Source of the DNA: Burkholderiaceae bacterium
GTDB lineage: Bacteria > Pseudomonadota > Gammaproteobacteria > Burkholderiales > Burkholderiaceae_B
Assembly: GCA_020851995.1 (NCBI GenBank)
Contig: JADZBO010000169.1
Location: forward strand, 1 to 39,154
Length of the DNA stretch: 39,154 nucleotides
Direction of reading: 5' to 3'
The translations under genes were made by a program, and so were the position numbers. Below the pieces are notes generated by a model. The model ran no database searches. It had not been told where the DNA came from and saw nothing but the letters and a program-made list of their open reading frames with translations. The stretch's first letter is position 1. Every line of letters begins with the position of its first letter. Positions 32,572 to 39,154 of the stretch are shown one piece after another.

Positions 32572-34846
32572 TTTCAATGACACTGCCTCGGATCTGCCAC
32601 GGCGCGACGGCGAGGAGCGCGAAGCGCTGCGCGCGGCATTGCTGGCGCAGCTGGAGTCGGTTCTAACCATCCTGTTTCCTGCCGGCAAGAAGCGCCGGGG
32701 CAAGTTCCTGATCGGCGATGTGCTGGGCAGTCCGGGCGACAGCCTTGAGATCGTGCTGACGGGCGAGAAGGCGGGTCTTTGGACCGATCGCGCGAATGGT
32801 GACGGTGGCGACATTTTCGATTTGCTTGCCACCCACCTTGGCCTGAGCGTACAGACGGACTTCCCGCGGGTGATGGAGCACGCCGCCGATCTTGTCGGTC
32901 GCGCGCCGGCAGCGCCCGTTCGCAGGGCGAAGAATTCGGCCCCATTCGACGAGCTTGGACCCGCCACGGCGAAGTGGGACTATCTTGACGCCGCTGGCGC
33001 TCTGATCGCAGTCGTCTACCGGTACGATCCGCCCGGCGGTAAGAAGGAGTTTCGCCCCTGGGATGCGAAGCGCCGCAAGATGGCGCCTCCCGATCCACGA
33101 CCGCTTTACAACCAACCGGGGCTGGCTGGCGCAAGTCAGGTTGTTCTGGTCGAGGGCGAGAAATGCGCCCAGGCCCTCATCGACGCGCGGATTATCGCCA
33201 CCACCGCAATGCATGGTGCCAAGGCGCCGGTAGAAAAGACCGACTGGACGCCACTCTCCGGCAAGGAGGTTCTCATCTGGCCCGACCGCGACAAGCCCGG
33301 GTGGGAGTACGCAACCAACGCCGCTCAGGCAATCCTGTCAGCGGGCGCCAAATCGTGCCACATCCTCTACCCGCCTGAGGAAAGTGCGCAAGGGTGGGAC
33401 GCGGCAGATGCCTTTGCCGAAGGGTTCGATGTTTCGGGTTTTCTCGCGCATGGCCCTAGGCTGCAAATGCATGACATCACAGAGAACATTGAGCCCGTTG
33501 CCTCGACCGACAAATCCGTCTGGGGTACGGAAGATGCGCTCGCACTTGCCTTCACACGGCGCTATCACCGCGACTGGCGGTATGTCGCCGCCTGGGGTCG
33601 CTGGCTTGTCTGGGACGGATGCCGCTGGCGCACCGACGACACCCTTGCTGCGACCGACCTCATTCGCAGCGTCTGCCGCCACGCTGCGCTCAAAGCGGGT
33701 GACCCGAAGCAGGCTGCAAAGCTCGCCAGCTCAAGCACCATCAACGGCGTCGAGCGTCTGGCACGCGCCGATCGCCGCCATGCGGCCACGCCCGACGAAT
33801 GGGATGCCAACCCGTGGCTTCTGAACACCCCGGGCGGCGTCATGGATCTGCAATCCGGGCGAAAGCGTTCACACAATCGCACGGACAGAATGACAAAGGT
33901 CACGACCGCAACACCACAGGGCGACTACCCGATCTGGCGACAGTTTCTTGATGAAGTCACGGGCGGGGACAAGGAGTTGCAGGCGTACCTGCAGCGCATG
34001 GCCGGCTACGCCCTGACGGGGTCAACGCGCGAACACGCCCTCTTCTTTCTCTACGGCACCGGGGCAAATGGGAAGTCCGTTTTCGTCAATACGCTTGCAA
34101 CGATCCTTGGCGACTACGCGACCAACGCGCCGATGGACACGTTCATGGAAACCCGCACCGACCGGCACCCAACCGATATGGCGGGTCTTCGCGGGGCGCG
34201 GTTTGTCGCCGCCATCGAAACCGAACAGGGTCGACGCTGGGCGGAATCGAAGATCAAAAACCTGACGGGCGGCGACAAGATCGCGGCGCGATTCATGCGC
34301 CAGGACTTCTTTGAATTCTTCCCGCAGTTCAAGCTCTTTGTTGCGGGCAACCACAAGCCGTCGATTCGCAACATCGACGAGGCCATGAAGCGGCGCTTGC
34401 ATCTAATCCCCTTCACGATCACCGTCCCACCGGAAAAGCGCGACAAGCACTTGCAGCAGAAATTGCTCGCTGAACGCGACGGAATCCTCGCCTGGGCGCT
34501 CGCGGGGTGTCTTGAGTGGCAGCGTCTTGGTCGATTGGATCCCCCCAAACAGGTGGTCGATGCGACCGAAGAGTATTTCGAGGGCGAGGACGCGCTCGGG
34601 CGCTGGCTTGAAGAACGCTGTGTGCGTGTCGCTACGGCCAAGGCCCTCACGGCGGAACTCTTTGCCGACTGGAAGCAATGGGCGGACTCCGCAGGCGAGT
34701 TTGTCGGCTCGCAAAAGCGCTTTGCCGACTTATTGCTCAATCGCGGCGTCGAGAAGTGGAGAAACAGCGGGGGCTTGCGTGGATTCCGTGGCGTTGGCCT
34801 CAGACAACCGCGCGAACCCGCTTACGCCCCCTACCCCGACCACTGA
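32564..34846 (+). CDS. P4/D5-type phage DNA primase-helicase
   Basis: A 760-residue replication protein. The N-terminal part (1-180) resembles a primase fold without an obvious CHC2 zinc finger. The TOPRIM-like segment starts VVLVEGEKCAQALI (193-206) and includes IWPDRDKPGW. The D5_N/helicase part has Walker A GTGANGKS (498-505), the SF3 features DYATNAPMDTFMETR and LRGARFVAAIETEQGRRWAESKIKNLTGGDKI, then FKLFVAGNHKPSIRNIDEAMKRRLHLIPF, typical of phage/plasmid P4-family primases. It primes and unwinds at the phage origin. It overlaps the sigma-4-like gene by eight bases. Confidence 0.93.
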   Translation: MLDFNDTASDLPRRDGEEREALRAALLAQLESVLTILFPAGKKRRGKFLIGDVLGSPGDSLEIVLTGEKAGLWTDRANGDGGDIFDLLATHLGLSVQTDFPRVMEHAADLVGRAPAAPVRRAKNSAPFDELGPATAKWDYLDAAGALIAVVYRYDPPGGKKEFRPWDAKRRKMAPPDPRPLYNQPGLAGASQVVLVEGEKCAQALIDARIIATTAMHGAKAPVEKTDWTPLSGKEVLIWPDRDKPGWEYATNAAQAILSAGAKSCHILYPPEESAQGWDAADAFAEGFDVSGFLAHGPRLQMHDITENIEPVASTDKSVWGTEDALALAFTRRYHRDWRYVAAWGRWLVWDGCRWRTDDTLAATDLIRSVCRHAALKAGDPKQAAKLASSSTINGVERLARADRRHAATPDEWDANPWLLNTPGGVMDLQSGRKRSHNRTDRMTKVTTATPQGDYPIWRQFLDEVTGGDKELQAYLQRMAGYALTGSTREHALFFLYGTGANGKSVFVNTLATILGDYATNAPMDTFMETRTDRHPTDMAGLRGARFVAAIETEQGRRWAESKIKNLTGGDKIAARFMRQDFFEFFPQFKLFVAGNHKPSIRNIDEAMKRRLHLIPFTITVPPEKRDKHLQQKLLAERDGILAWALAGCLEWQRLGRLDPPKQVVDATEEYFEGEDALGRWLEERCVRVATAKALTAELFADWKQWADSAGEFVGSQKRFADLLLNRGVEKWRNSGGLRGFRGVGLRQPREPAYAPYPDH

Positions 34847-34866
34847 CCCGCACACCGATCAACAAA

Positions 34867-34985
34867 ACTGACGGATCGGACAGGCCACATCGAAACCCTC
34901 CGTGACGCGCGCGTATGCGCGTATAAGAGACTTTCGTTGTAACCCGTCAAATCCGTCAGTCCCGAGCCACTCAAGGACTGACACC
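34867..34985 (+). promoter_or_regulatory. Hairpin-rich gap with mutually exclusive stem-loops before the RuvC-like gene
   Basis: ACTGACGGAT (34867-34876) and ATCCGTCAGT (34951-34960) are perfect 10-base complements. GTCAGTCC (34955-34962) and GGACTGAC (34975-34982) are perfect 8-base complements. The second and third arms overlap, so the two stems cannot coexist. The shorter one covers the region of the AAGGA ribosome site for the ATG at 34986. ACGCGC/GCGCGT (34905-34922) makes a third small hairpin. It could be a translational switch, or a replication origin given the primase-helicase beside it. Confidence 0.55.
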
Positions 34986-35450
34986 ATGACTTCAACCATC
35001 CTCGCCCTTGATCTGGGCACCACCACCGGATGGGCGATTCGCGCCCTTTCCGACCCGATCACCCACGGCTTCGTCACGTTTCGGCCCCAGCGCTTTGAGG
35101 GTGGCGGCATGCGCTTCCTGCGGTTCAAGCGCTGGCTCACCGAAATTAAGGCAACCGCTGGCGAGATCCACGCAGTGTATTTCGAGGAAGTGCGCCGCCA
35201 TGCGGGCGTAGATGCTGCCCACGTCTACGGTGGACTGATGGCCACGCTCACCACCTGGTGCGAGCACCACAACATTCCGTACCAGGGGGTGCCTGTCGGC
35301 ACGATCAAAAAGCACGCGACCGGCAAAGGCAATGCCGGCAAGGGCGACGTGATCGCAGCGATCCGCGCCCGCGGACACTCGGTCACCGACGACAACGAGG
35401 CCGATGCGCTGGCGCTCTTGCACTGGGCACTCGACACACAGGAGGCTTGA
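34986..35450 (+). CDS. RuvC-like Holliday junction resolvase
   Basis: A 154-residue RNase H-fold resolvase. D9 is in ILALDLGTTTGW, E67 in VYFEEVRRHAG, and D135/D136 with D140 in TDDNEADALALLHW, the four acidic positions of RuvC. VPVGTIKKHATGKGNAGKGDVIAAIRARG is the characteristic central motif of phage RuvC-like proteins. It resolves branched recombination or packaging intermediates. ATG 34986 removes a 28-residue Arg/Ser-rich extension; its ribosome site may be hidden in a hairpin. Confidence 0.88.
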   Translation: MTSTILALDLGTTTGWAIRALSDPITHGFVTFRPQRFEGGGMRFLRFKRWLTEIKATAGEIHAVYFEEVRRHAGVDAAHVYGGLMATLTTWCEHHNIPYQGVPVGTIKKHATGKGNAGKGDVIAAIRARGHSVTDDNEADALALLHWALDTQEA

Positions 35451-35451
35451 A

Positions 35452-35661
35452 ATGAAAATTCCACCCCGCCCCTACCAATGCCCGCTCGGACGCACACAAC
35501 CGACGGCGCTCGATCTGGATGCCCTCAAGGAACAAGGCTGGCGCGAGCAGCGCATACTGGTCATTGCCGTGTATGACGATCGGCTGGACTTTACCGAACG
35601 GGAGTTGATCCGGCGCCTCGGCGAGCGGCTCTATGGCCACCCGGGAGCGCGCCATGGTTGA
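35452..35661 (+). CDS. Small hypothetical phage protein
   Basis: A 69-residue protein (MKIPPRPYQCPLGRTQPTALDLDALKEQGWREQRILVIAVYDDRLDFTERELIRRLGERLYG). GGAGG lies ten bases before the ATG. It has no domain I can name. It recurs as a pattern before DUF6362-like genes in prophages, to my recollection, and overlaps that gene by eight bases. Confidence 0.65.
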   Translation: MKIPPRPYQCPLGRTQPTALDLDALKEQGWREQRILVIAVYDDRLDFTERELIRRLGERLYGHPGARHG

Positions 35662-36061
35662 GTGGACCGTTGAAGGCGTGGCGGCACGCTTTGAGGACGC
35701 GGCATCCACCGCCCGACGCCTGCATCCTGTGCGCGTGCAGGGGTATTTCAACTCCTGGCCGGCCTTTGCCCGCAGTCAGTGGGAAGCCTTTGCAAGCGAG
35801 GAACCGACGCTCACCCACGTCCCGCCAACTCCAGAGGCTATGGACCGGATGCTCGAGACAATGCGCTGGGTGCAGTGGCTGGAGATCGAACAGCGCCATC
35901 TCGTCTGGATGCGCGCCAGGCGCTTTGGCTGGCGCGACATTACGCGGCGCTTCGCCTGTGATCGCACAACGGCTTGGCGGCGCTGGCAACACGCGCTGCA
36001 GAAGGTGACGCAGCGCCTCAATGATGGTCCTGTCGCGGCGGCGTATATGGAGAAAATTTAA
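35654..36061 (+). CDS. DUF6362-like helix-turn-helix phage protein
   Basis: A 135-residue protein. The C-terminal WMRARRFGWRDITRRFACDRTTAWRRWQHALQKVTQRLN is a clear helix-turn-helix with the W-x-x-I-x-x-x-x-x-C-D-R-T-T-A-W-R-R-W pattern of DUF6362. The N-terminal helical part has RRLHPVRVQGYFNSWP. Proteins of this sort sit between replication genes and DNA methylase/packaging genes in prophages. ATG 35654 has GGGAG six bases upstream; an in-frame ATG at 35633 is possible. Role unknown, perhaps a late regulator. Confidence 0.75.
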   Translation: MVEWTVEGVAARFEDAASTARRLHPVRVQGYFNSWPAFARSQWEAFASEEPTLTHVPPTPEAMDRMLETMRWVQWLEIEQRHLVWMRARRFGWRDITRRFACDRTTAWRRWQHALQKVTQRLNDGPVAAAYMEKI

Positions 36062-36124
36062 CGTACATCGGCTGTAAGTTGCGGGCTTCAGCGGCAATCG
36101 GCGGATTCCATCTATGCAACAAAT

Positions 36125-36137
36125 GCGCCAAATTTAG
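36125..36137 (+). promoter_or_regulatory. CGCCAAA motif, degenerate copy
   Basis: GCGCCAAATTTAG resembles the copies at 24497, 27101 and 27122. It lies in the 204-base gap between the DUF6362-like gene and the methyltransferases, which holds no other gene. A related TTTGGC word follows at 36155 on the opposite strand. Confidence 0.3.
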
Positions 36138-36214
36138 GGTAGTATTTTGGCTATTCTCTGGACAGTCGTGTGAGCAGCCCCAGCCTGCTGCCGCCTCGCG
36201 ATTGACCGGATCCT

Positions 36215-36250
36215 CAAACCCGCTCTGAGCAACGCTCTTGGCGGGTTTTT
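36215..36250 (+). terminator. Rho-independent terminator ahead of the methyltransferase genes
   Basis: AAACCCGC and GCGGGTTT form a stem around a 17-base loop, which contains a smaller GAGC/GCTC hairpin, followed by five T. It would end the replication operon, with read-through or a local promoter serving the methyltransferases 16 bases on. Confidence 0.7.
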
Positions 36251-36265
36251 GCATTCCTGGACCCA

Positions 36266-37657
36266 ATGTCACCCTTGCAAATCCATTATCGGCCGATCGA
36301 GCTGCTGATCCCGTACGCCAAGAATGCGCGCACCCACAGCGAGGAGCAGGTCTCGCAGATCGCCGCCAGCATCCGGGAGTTCGGTTTCAACAACCCGATC
36401 TTGGTCGATGGCCACCGCGGCATCGTGTCTGGCCACGCACGGCTGCTCGCTGCACGCACGCTGGCGCTGTCCGAGGTGCCGGTGATTGAGCTCGCACACC
36501 TGAGCGAGACGCAGAAACGCGCCTTCATCCTGGCCGAGAACAAACTCGCGGAACACTCGGGCTGGGACAGCACACTGTTGTCGCTCGAACTGGCAGACCT
36601 GCAGAACGCGGGCTTCGATCTGGGGCTGACCGGCTTTGATGATTCGGAAATCCAGTCCTTGCTCGACACGGACGAGGATGCCAGTGCCGACGAAGCGCAG
36701 GACTCAGCCGATGAGTTGCCGGCGCCACCCGCGAAACCTGTCAGTCGCACGGGCGACGTCTGGGCGCTCGGTGAGCACCGCCTGATCTGTGGCGATGCCA
36801 CGGACTCTGCGGTGATTACCGCCCTGATGGGTGACCAACGCGCAACACTCTGCTTTACCTCCCCCCCCTACGGGAGCCAACGCGACTACACCGACACCAT
36901 CGTCGATTGGGATGGCCTGATGCGCGGCGTGTTGGCCACGCTCCCCATGGCTGCCGACGGACAGGTGCTCGTCAACCTTGGGCTCATCCACCGTGACAAC
37001 GAGGTGATGCCGTACTGGGACGCTTGGCTCAAGTGGATGCAGTCCGCGGGCTGGCGCCGCTTTGCCTGGTACGTCTGGGACCAGGGGCCGGGAATGCCGG
37101 GCGACTGGAACGGACGTCTGGCACCCAGCTTCGAATTCATCTTTCACTTCAATCGCGAGTCGCGCCGCCCCAACAAGATCGTGCCCTGCAAGCATGCGGG
37201 CCAGGAATCACACCTGCGCTCGGACGGTTCATCGACCGCGATGCGCAAGAAGGATGGCGAAGTCGGCGGTTGGTCGCACGCCGGCACGCCCACGCAGGAC
37301 ATGCGCATCCCCGACAGCGTTATCCGGCTCATGCGCCACAAAGGCAAGATCGGTGAGGACATCGATCACCCGGCCGTGTTTCCGGTCGCGCTGCCCGAGT
37401 TCGTGATGGAGTCCTTCTCCGCCAAAAGCGACATCGTATTTGAACCGTTCAACGGCTCCGGCACCTCGTTGCTGGCTGCACAGCGTACCGGGCGCCGCTG
37501 CCGTGCAGTGGAAATCGCTCCCGAATACGTGGACGTGGCAATTCGTCGCTTCCAACAAAATCATCGAGGTGTCACCATCACGCTCGTTGCCACTGGCCAG
37601 TCGTTCGAAGATGTCGCTACCGAGCGCTTGGGCACAGACGGAGGTGCCCATGCGTAA
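36266..37657 (+). CDS. ParB-N domain/DNA methyltransferase fusion, SPPY type
   Basis: A 463-residue protein. The N-terminal ParB-like domain (5-100) has LIPYAKNARTHSEEQVSQIA, VDGHRGIVSGHARLLAA and LSETQKRAFILAENKLAE. An acidic linker (130-155) leads to a beta-class methyltransferase with motif IV TSPPY (198-202) before motif I FEPFNGSGT (392-400). SPPY suggests N4-cytosine methylation, though this is not decisive. No restriction nuclease is adjacent, so it is an orphan phage methylase that probably protects phage DNA or regulates packaging. It overlaps the next, related gene by eight bases. Confidence 0.9.
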   Translation: MSPLQIHYRPIELLIPYAKNARTHSEEQVSQIAASIREFGFNNPILVDGHRGIVSGHARLLAARTLALSEVPVIELAHLSETQKRAFILAENKLAEHSGWDSTLLSLELADLQNAGFDLGLTGFDDSEIQSLLDTDEDASADEAQDSADELPAPPAKPVSRTGDVWALGEHRLICGDATDSAVITALMGDQRATLCFTSPPYGSQRDYTDTIVDWDGLMRGVLATLPMAADGQVLVNLGLIHRDNEVMPYWDAWLKWMQSAGWRRFAWYVWDQGPGMPGDWNGRLAPSFEFIFHFNRESRRPNKIVPCKHAGQESHLRSDGSSTAMRKKDGEVGGWSHAGTPTQDMRIPDSVIRLMRHKGKIGEDIDHPAVFPVALPEFVMESFSAKSDIVFEPFNGSGTSLLAAQRTGRRCRAVEIAPEYVDVAIRRFQQNHRGVTITLVATGQSFEDVATERLGTDGGAHA

Positions 37658-38915
37658 CCCCCTCACGGACCTGAAGATCGAACTGCGATCGGTTTCCGCT
37701 CTGATCCCGTATATCCGGAACAGCAAGCAACACTCCGATGCCCAGGTCGCCCAGATCGCAGCCAGCATCGCAGAGTTTGGCTGGGGCGCTCCAATTCTTG
37801 TCGATGGTCAGAACAACGTCATCGCCGGCCACGGCAGATTGCTTGCGGCACGCAAGCTCGGCATGACCGAGGTGCCCGTGGTTCCCATGGCGCATCTGAC
37901 CGACGTTCAGCGCAAAGCCCTGATCCTTGCCGACAACAAGATCGGTGAGAACGCCTCCTGGGACGACGAGTTACTGGGCCTTGAACTGGCCGAGTTGCAG
38001 GAGGCTGGGTTTGACCTGGCACTCACTGGCTTCAGCGCCGATGAGTGGGATACGCTCATTGCCGGCGACGAGGGCAGCGAAGGACTGACCGACGAGGACG
38101 CGGTTCCTGAGGTCTCGGAGGATCCGGTGACTCAGCCAGGCGACGTATGGGTGCTCGGTGAACACAAAATTCTGTGCGGCGACGCGACCAAAGCGGAAGA
38201 CTACAAGGCATTGTTGGGCGAGGAACTGGCCGACATGACCGTGACCGACCCGCCTTACAACGTGAATTACGCCAACACCGCCAAGGACAAAATGCGCGGC
38301 ACCAACCGCCCCATTCTGAACGACAACATGGGCGACGGCTTCGCAGGGTTTCTGACTCTCGCCTGCCAGAACATCCTCGCCGTCACAAAGGGTGCGGTGT
38401 ACATCGCCATGAGTTCATCCGAGCTCGACACCCTGCAAGGCGCGTTCCGGGCTGCCGGTGGTAAGTGGTCAACCTTCATCATTTGGGCGAAAAACACCTT
38501 CACCATGGGTCGCGCCGATTACCAGCGCCAGTACGAACCCATCCTCTACGGCTGGAAGGACGGCGCCCAGCACTACTGGTGCGGTGCCCGCGATCAGGGC
38601 GACGTCTGGCAGATTAAGAAGCCGCACAATAACGATCTGCATCCGACCATGAAACCGGTGGAACTGATGGAGCGCGCCGTACGCAACAGCAGCAAGACGC
38701 GCGACATCGTGCTCGATCCGTTTGGTGGCTCGGGCACCACGCTCATCGCCTGCGAGAAGTCAGGACGGCGGGCGCGTCTGATCGAACTCGATCCGAAATA
38801 CATGGACGTGATCATCAGGCGCTGGCAATTGTTCTCTGGCCATGAAGCCAAACGCGCCAGGGATGACGCGAAGTTTGGGGACTTGGTGAAGGCGGATCAG
38901 GTCTCGACTTTGTAG
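37650..38915 (+). CDS. ParB-N domain/DNA methyltransferase fusion, DPPY type
   Basis: A 421-residue paralogue of the preceding gene with the same layout: ParB-like domain (ALIPYIRNSKQHSDAQVAQIA, VDGQNNVIAGHGRLLAARKL, ILADNKIGENASWD), acidic linker, then a beta-class methyltransferase. Motif IV is TDPPY (D200) and motif I DPFGGSGTT (D356). DPPY is typical of N6-adenine methylases. GGAGGT precedes ATG 37650, within the upstream gene. With its neighbour it could modify two different bases. Its 3' end overlaps by 19 bases the convergent DUF3489-like remnant. Confidence 0.92.
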   Translation: MRNPLTDLKIELRSVSALIPYIRNSKQHSDAQVAQIAASIAEFGWGAPILVDGQNNVIAGHGRLLAARKLGMTEVPVVPMAHLTDVQRKALILADNKIGENASWDDELLGLELAELQEAGFDLALTGFSADEWDTLIAGDEGSEGLTDEDAVPEVSEDPVTQPGDVWVLGEHKILCGDATKAEDYKALLGEELADMTVTDPPYNVNYANTAKDKMRGTNRPILNDNMGDGFAGFLTLACQNILAVTKGAVYIAMSSSELDTLQGAFRAAGGKWSTFIIWAKNTFTMGRADYQRQYEPILYGWKDGAQHYWCGARDQGDVWQIKKPHNNDLHPTMKPVELMERAVRNSSKTRDIVLDPFGGSGTTLIACEKSGRRARLIELDPKYMDVIIRRWQLFSGHEAKRARDDAKFGDLVKADQVSTL

Positions 38916-39034
38916 ATGCGCTCGCCTCCCTGCTCCTTTGTGGATGTGATGACCAGCCCGAGTTTCTTTTTCAACGATCCTGCAAACGTCCCGCGTACAG
39001 TGTGCTGCTTATGCCGATGTCGGCATAAACAACA
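38897..39034 (-). pseudogene. 3' remnant of a DUF3489-like gene
   Basis: On the minus strand, the last 34 codons before the TGA at 38899-38897 read TVRGTFAGSLKKKLGLVITS...GERIYKVET, which resembles the C-terminus of DUF3489 proteins (basic helix then beta-hairpin; frequent next to prophage DNA). Upstream the frame continues through a repeat cluster with no start codon and meets a TAA at 39037-39035. The gene therefore appears truncated by the sequence to its right. A frameshift or sequencing error could also explain it. Confidence 0.55.
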
Positions 39035-39116
39035 TTACGCCGATGTCCTGGTTATGCCGACTCACGTCGGCAACACGGCCTGTGCAGCGGAAAGCGCTGC
39101 GATGAAGTCGGCATAA
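39009..39116. repeat. Cluster of TTATGCCGA half-sites, probable end of a mobile element
   Basis: A perfect 20-base palindrome, TTATGCCGA-TG-TCGGCATAA, is at 39009-39028. Further copies are TTACGCCGA (39035-39043), TTATGCCGA (39052-39060), TCGGCAA (39067-39073) and TCGGCATAA (39108-39116). Six half-sites in both orientations within 108 bases look like subterminal recombinase or transposase sites. The body of the element would lie beyond the window. Confidence 0.65.
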
Positions 39117-39154
39117 AAAAGATGTCACGCGCATGATGAGTTCCCCTATTTCAA

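Overview
The window looks like a high-GC chromosome segment of a betaproteobacterium, probably order Burkholderiales. I infer this from the aceE start divergent from a PAS sensor kinase/FixJ-type regulator/folD/oligopeptidase A run, the dadA-dadX pair, the SCO lipoprotein and overall protein character. No species can be named from the sequence alone.

Positions 1-18.5 kb are ordinary core chromosome. They hold the aceE 5' end (minus), a two-component system overlapping folD, then prlC-like M3 peptidase and an SCO1/SenC lipoprotein. A minus-strand dihydrolipoyl-dehydrogenase-like flavoprotein sits beside a hybrid peroxiredoxin-glutaredoxin. A CopZ-like chaperone and a CopA copper ATPase are separated by a repeat-filled gap. 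Next come a nitroreductase, a cold-shock protein with a visible promoter and long leader, dadA-dadX, exodeoxyribonuclease III, a VOC protein, a cytochrome b561 and tRNA-Ala(CGC) with a clear promoter and terminator.

Accessory DNA begins right after the tRNA. From 24400 down to 18741 a five-gene minus-strand operon reads: LexA-type DNA-binding protein without protease domain; a 262-aa protein starting Met-Gly-His-Val-Arg-Leu-Gly; a 706-aa QueC-like PP-loop enzyme with an unusual C-terminal extension; an SMC/OLD-like ATPase; an HNH nuclease. I propose this is a nucleobase-protein-conjugation (Qat/type IV CBASS-like) anti-phage system with an HNH effector, repressed by its LexA-like first gene through a perfect palindrome lying inside the promoter. 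An alternative is that ATPase+HNH form a separate Septu-like unit.

From 24.5 kb to the end is the early/replication region of a prophage or prophage-derived island, all plus strand and tightly packed: a DUF2924 protein, serine recombinase, HTH proteins, a Bro-N antirepressor, RecA-like ATPase, putative ssDNA-binding protein, Fe-S PD-(D/E)XK nuclease, sigma-4-like regulator, P4/D5-type primase-helicase, RuvC-like resolvase, a DUF6362-like HTH protein, and two tandem ParB-methyltransferase fusions. Gaps before its transcription units share a CGCCAAA-type motif, and the gap between primase and resolvase holds mutually exclusive hairpins. No terminase, capsid or lysis genes are in view. The last 240 bases hold the 3' end of a DUF3489-like gene on the minus strand, cut off by a cluster of TTATGCCGA half-sites that looks like the edge of another mobile element.

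All domain assignments rest on motifs read by eye; no database search was run.
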